From the NCBI RefSeq assembly GCF_964340395.1, contig NC_135564.1, positions 2,009,501 through 2,073,500 of the forward strand: a DNA stretch of 64,000 nucleotides, given 5' to 3'. Position 1 is the stretch's first letter; every line of letters begins with the position of its first letter. The notes below the pieces were generated by a model. The model searched no databases and was not told the origin of the DNA. It worked only from the letters and a program-made list of their open reading frames with translations. The position numbers were made by a program, and so were the translations under genes. Of the stretch, positions 63,108-64,000 are shown piece by piece. The DNA comes from Glandiceps talaboti (taxonomy: Eukaryota; Hemichordata; Enteropneusta; Spengelidae).

Positions 63108-63305
63108 GAATGCATCATTTTTTGGTATCTTACCTGGGTATTCTACAGGTTTCAATGGTGCATCAGGTGGTGCAGGTTTAGCTATGGTAATACGTTTAGT
63201 TTTAGGTTTCTCTACTTCTGTCATGGGTTTTGTTTTCCTCACCATCACAGGTTTCTTGACAGGTGTTCGTCTTCTCTCAGCTGATGGTGGCTTTGGCTGG
63301 TGAAT
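48295..63305 (-). CDS. MYCBPAP: MYCBP-associated protein (MYCBPAP), 3' part of gene, 17 exons modelled
   Basis: Exons in coding order: 63305-63134, 62543-62437, 61968-61794, 61668-61549, 61130-60862, 60261-60143, 59417-59198, 58763-58500, 58149-58003, 57709-57474, 57073-56964, 52845-52825, 51957-51922 (uncertain), 50962-50942, 50223-50138, 49201-48980, 48393-48295. Phases agree throughout, giving about 807 residues. Landmarks: ALKNWQQKMIDRKKQQGY, LVMNQAEDYRKIQEERYL, RVGSEFWKQVEKIGDDLTG, an Ig/ASH-like part with FEAFAGERTTSFLELVNDG and YYDWK, VLLPGDTLKFPFVFKSP, and VFERLNPG. The C-terminus is VYGLLGDMVEKMVSIFEDIK. The order matches what I recall of vertebrate MYCBPAP, a partner of MYCBP/AMY-1 linked to testis and the ciliary central apparatus. 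The N-terminal exons are outside the window or unrecognised. A Lys-rich linker (about 50223-50138) and small cassette exons precede the C-terminus. Confidence 0.9.
48298..48303 (-). terminator. AATAAA overlapping the MYCBPAP stop codon region
   Basis: The last codons read GGA AAT AAA TGA, so an AATAAA hexamer lies immediately before the stop. If used, it would give an extremely short 3'UTR. Other signals downstream are equally possible. Confidence 0.25.
48465..48962. repeat. ~76-bp minisatellite in the last MYCBPAP intron region
   Basis: About six units of ATATTGACCAAATATGGCAA...ATAGCATGACTTGTGTGATCT. The array stops only ~15 bases before the donor of exon 49201-48980. Confidence 0.9.
49335..49985. 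repeat. Higher-order minisatellite of alternating 34- and 30-bp units
   Basis: GACCATCCAGAACACGGTTG...GAATCAGTACT alternates with GACCAGAACACGGTTGGAAA...TATCAGTACT, a ~64-bp higher-order period repeated about eight to ten times. It lies in the intron between exons 50138 and 49201. The long open frame through it (VGRISTDQNTVGN) is repeat-driven. Confidence 0.9.
50942..50962 (-). CDS. MYCBPAP 21-bp cassette exon
   Basis: Acceptor TTGAACCAG and donor AAAA|GTAAGT bound 21 bases, phase 1 in and phase 1 out, encoding GGKSSQK-like residues that join the Lys-rich linker. Skippable without a frame change. Confidence 0.5.
51190..51420. repeat. ~42-bp minisatellite
   Basis: Units contain GAGTTGAAATAGGTTGCAGT AATTGCCTCTTAAAT, becoming degenerate to the right. 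MYCBPAP intron. Confidence 0.8.
51922..51957 (-). CDS. Possible MYCBPAP cassette exon (36 or 12 bp)
   Basis: Acceptor TCAATTTAG precedes GAGTTGCATCTG. A donor GTAAAC gives a 12-bp exon, while GCAG|GTTGAA gives 36 bp (RVASGKRSVDSA). Both keep phase 1. Weak donors make it tentative. Confidence 0.3.
52000..52545. repeat. ~63-bp AT-rich minisatellite
   Basis: About seven diverging units with GCATTAGAATCAGACAACTG, CAAATGAAATGATACTTTTA and GTCTTTCTTTGGCAAGAAAA. MYCBPAP intron. Confidence 0.85.
52825..52845 (-). CDS. MYCBPAP 21-bp cassette exon
   Basis: Acceptor CTATTATAG and donor CGAA|GTAAGT bound 21 bases, phase 1 at both ends, encoding RKRHHER. The basic residues extend the linker before the Lys-rich exon. 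Confidence 0.5.
54095..54320. repeat. ~32-bp CA/GCAGCACTGA minisatellite
   Basis: Degenerate units of TGCAGCACTGAATTCATACT GCAACACACTG in a MYCBPAP intron. Confidence 0.8.
54845..55405. repeat. ~90-bp minisatellite with TGGG-rich units
   Basis: Units combine GGATGGGTTGATAGGCATGG, GTGGGTACTGGATATACAGA and TAGATGGATATAGGATGGGT in varying order. MYCBPAP intron. Confidence 0.85.
57774..58040 (-). repeat. Tandem copies of a MYCBPAP exon edge plus donor
   Basis: The 3' edge of exon 58149-58003 and its intron flank recur twice in the intron. Units starting at about 57774 and 57889 carry CTTACACCTGG-like donor contexts followed by GCAGCCATTCAAATA(C/T)TTCT, matching TTCAACCTTTCAAACACTTC in the exon. 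The intron-side parts (CTATTGGCCAA...GCCAATC) repeat too. Confidence 0.75.
58375..58520 (-). repeat. Tandem copies of a second MYCBPAP exon edge
   Basis: CTCGATTTCATTTC, the last bases of exon 58763-58500, occurs three times at ~45-60-bp spacing together with AGAGGT(C/T)(A/G)TGGAAATAG. Only the exon-proximal copy has the full CTTAC donor complement; the others read CTCGC and CTCAC. Confidence 0.8.
60787..60838. repeat. (CAA)n repeat next to a MYCBPAP donor
   Basis: CAA triplets end about 24 bases from the donor of exon 61130-60862. Confidence 0.9.
62288..62328. repeat. (GGGGGT)n G-quadruplex-type tract
   Basis: Six runs of five G separated by T or TT on the plus strand, so the MYCBPAP pre-mRNA is C-rich here. 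Confidence 0.85.
62751..63112. repeat. (GACA)n/(GACT)n microsatellite
   Basis: About 360 bp of GACA and GACT tetramers in the intron after exon 63305-63134, starting within about 20 bases of its donor. Confidence 0.95.
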
Positions 63306-64000
63306 CTATTATATGAAGTAAACAATTAATGAAAACACTGGTTTTAATTTTTGTTTTAATGCAGTACAAACTATTAAGGGATTCTGTCCTACACATGAAA
63401 GCAATAGATATAAAATTAATTTCCCTGTAAACCGACCAAACACTGCATGACTATTAGTTGTACATCTAACGTTTTCAGTGTATCATACCTTATTAATTTA
63501 AACATTACGGAAATTTGAAAACTATACATAGTATGAGTGGATTGTCAAATTTCTACTAAATTTTGAAGGAAAGCTTCTTTTGCATAATAATTCATTTGTG
63601 CTACTCTTCTTCCAATCAATATTTATTCTTATTACTAAATATACAATATCAAGTGTAGAGTAAATATACTATACCATTTACTATGACCAAAACAAACATT
63701 TTAATACTTTTAATTGACTGACAATTCCCTCTCAGTTGTGGATAATCACCAAACAAAATATCCATTAATAGGTGAAATACAAATTTCAAGTTCTCTGGTG
63801 CTAATTTTCTTCTGGGTGAATTACAAAATATGAAAAAATGGCATTAAAAACGACCATGCCAGGAGCACAACTAAACAGACTTTCTGATCACTTTGTTCAT
63901 TATAGGAATAACTTACTATTACTTGTCATAAATTTGAAGGAGAGTTAGGCAAAGCCAACAAGGGATTTCTGAGACTATGTTATGGGCTAACTAAATCACT
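63306..64000. other. MYCBPAP intron sequence to the window edge
   Basis: AT-rich, with no exon I can support on the minus strand. Upstream MYCBPAP exons should lie beyond base 64000. Confidence 0.5.

Overview
This is a eukaryotic, intron-rich, AT-rich animal genome window. Three conserved animal genes are recognisable: the last exon of a KLHL18-type Kelch gene, a complete Lifeguard/TMBIM gene, and most of a MYCBPAP gene. Exons are short and bounded by GT/AG. Introns and spacers are loaded with microsatellites, minisatellites and foldback or miniature inverted-repeat elements. This fits a marine invertebrate (for example an invertebrate deuterostome or a lophotrochozoan). I cannot name the species.

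Layout. 196-582 (+): final KLHL18 exon, then its 3'UTR. 0.9-6.6 kb: spacer with a perfect long palindrome (1962-2152), a foldback-type element made of 60-bp tandem repeats (3832-4343) and a TATG array. 6610-12732 (-): Lifeguard gene with nine coding exons encoding 334 residues, a probable 5'UTR exon near 14.1 kb, and introns holding a retrotransposon tail, MITEs and pentanucleotide arrays. 16.4-37.1 kb (+): four consecutive genes (here called A, B, C, D) for small four-transmembrane proteins that I do not recognise. They share phase-0 introns at equivalent places, a conserved Pro at the start of exon 3 and a conserved Trp in TM4, so they are a tandem paralog cluster. 40145-44538 (+): a small secreted cysteine-rich protein gene with two candidate phase-1 second exons. 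45.6-46.4 kb: a large inverted-repeat element. 48295-63305 (-): MYCBPAP, 17 exons modelled including three small phase-1 cassette exons; its 5' end lies beyond the window.

The most interesting material is the four-TM cluster, which may be an undescribed gene family. A second theme is local tandem duplication of the 3' edge of exons together with the splice donor, seen at gene A exon 3 and at two MYCBPAP exons. A third is a set of foldback elements and a dispersed element family sharing the end TAGACTGTAAGRTACGTCGTG, one copy of which carries a nested palindromic insertion with an apparent 10-bp target duplication.

All exon models come from reading frames and splice sites only. No transcript or database evidence was available.
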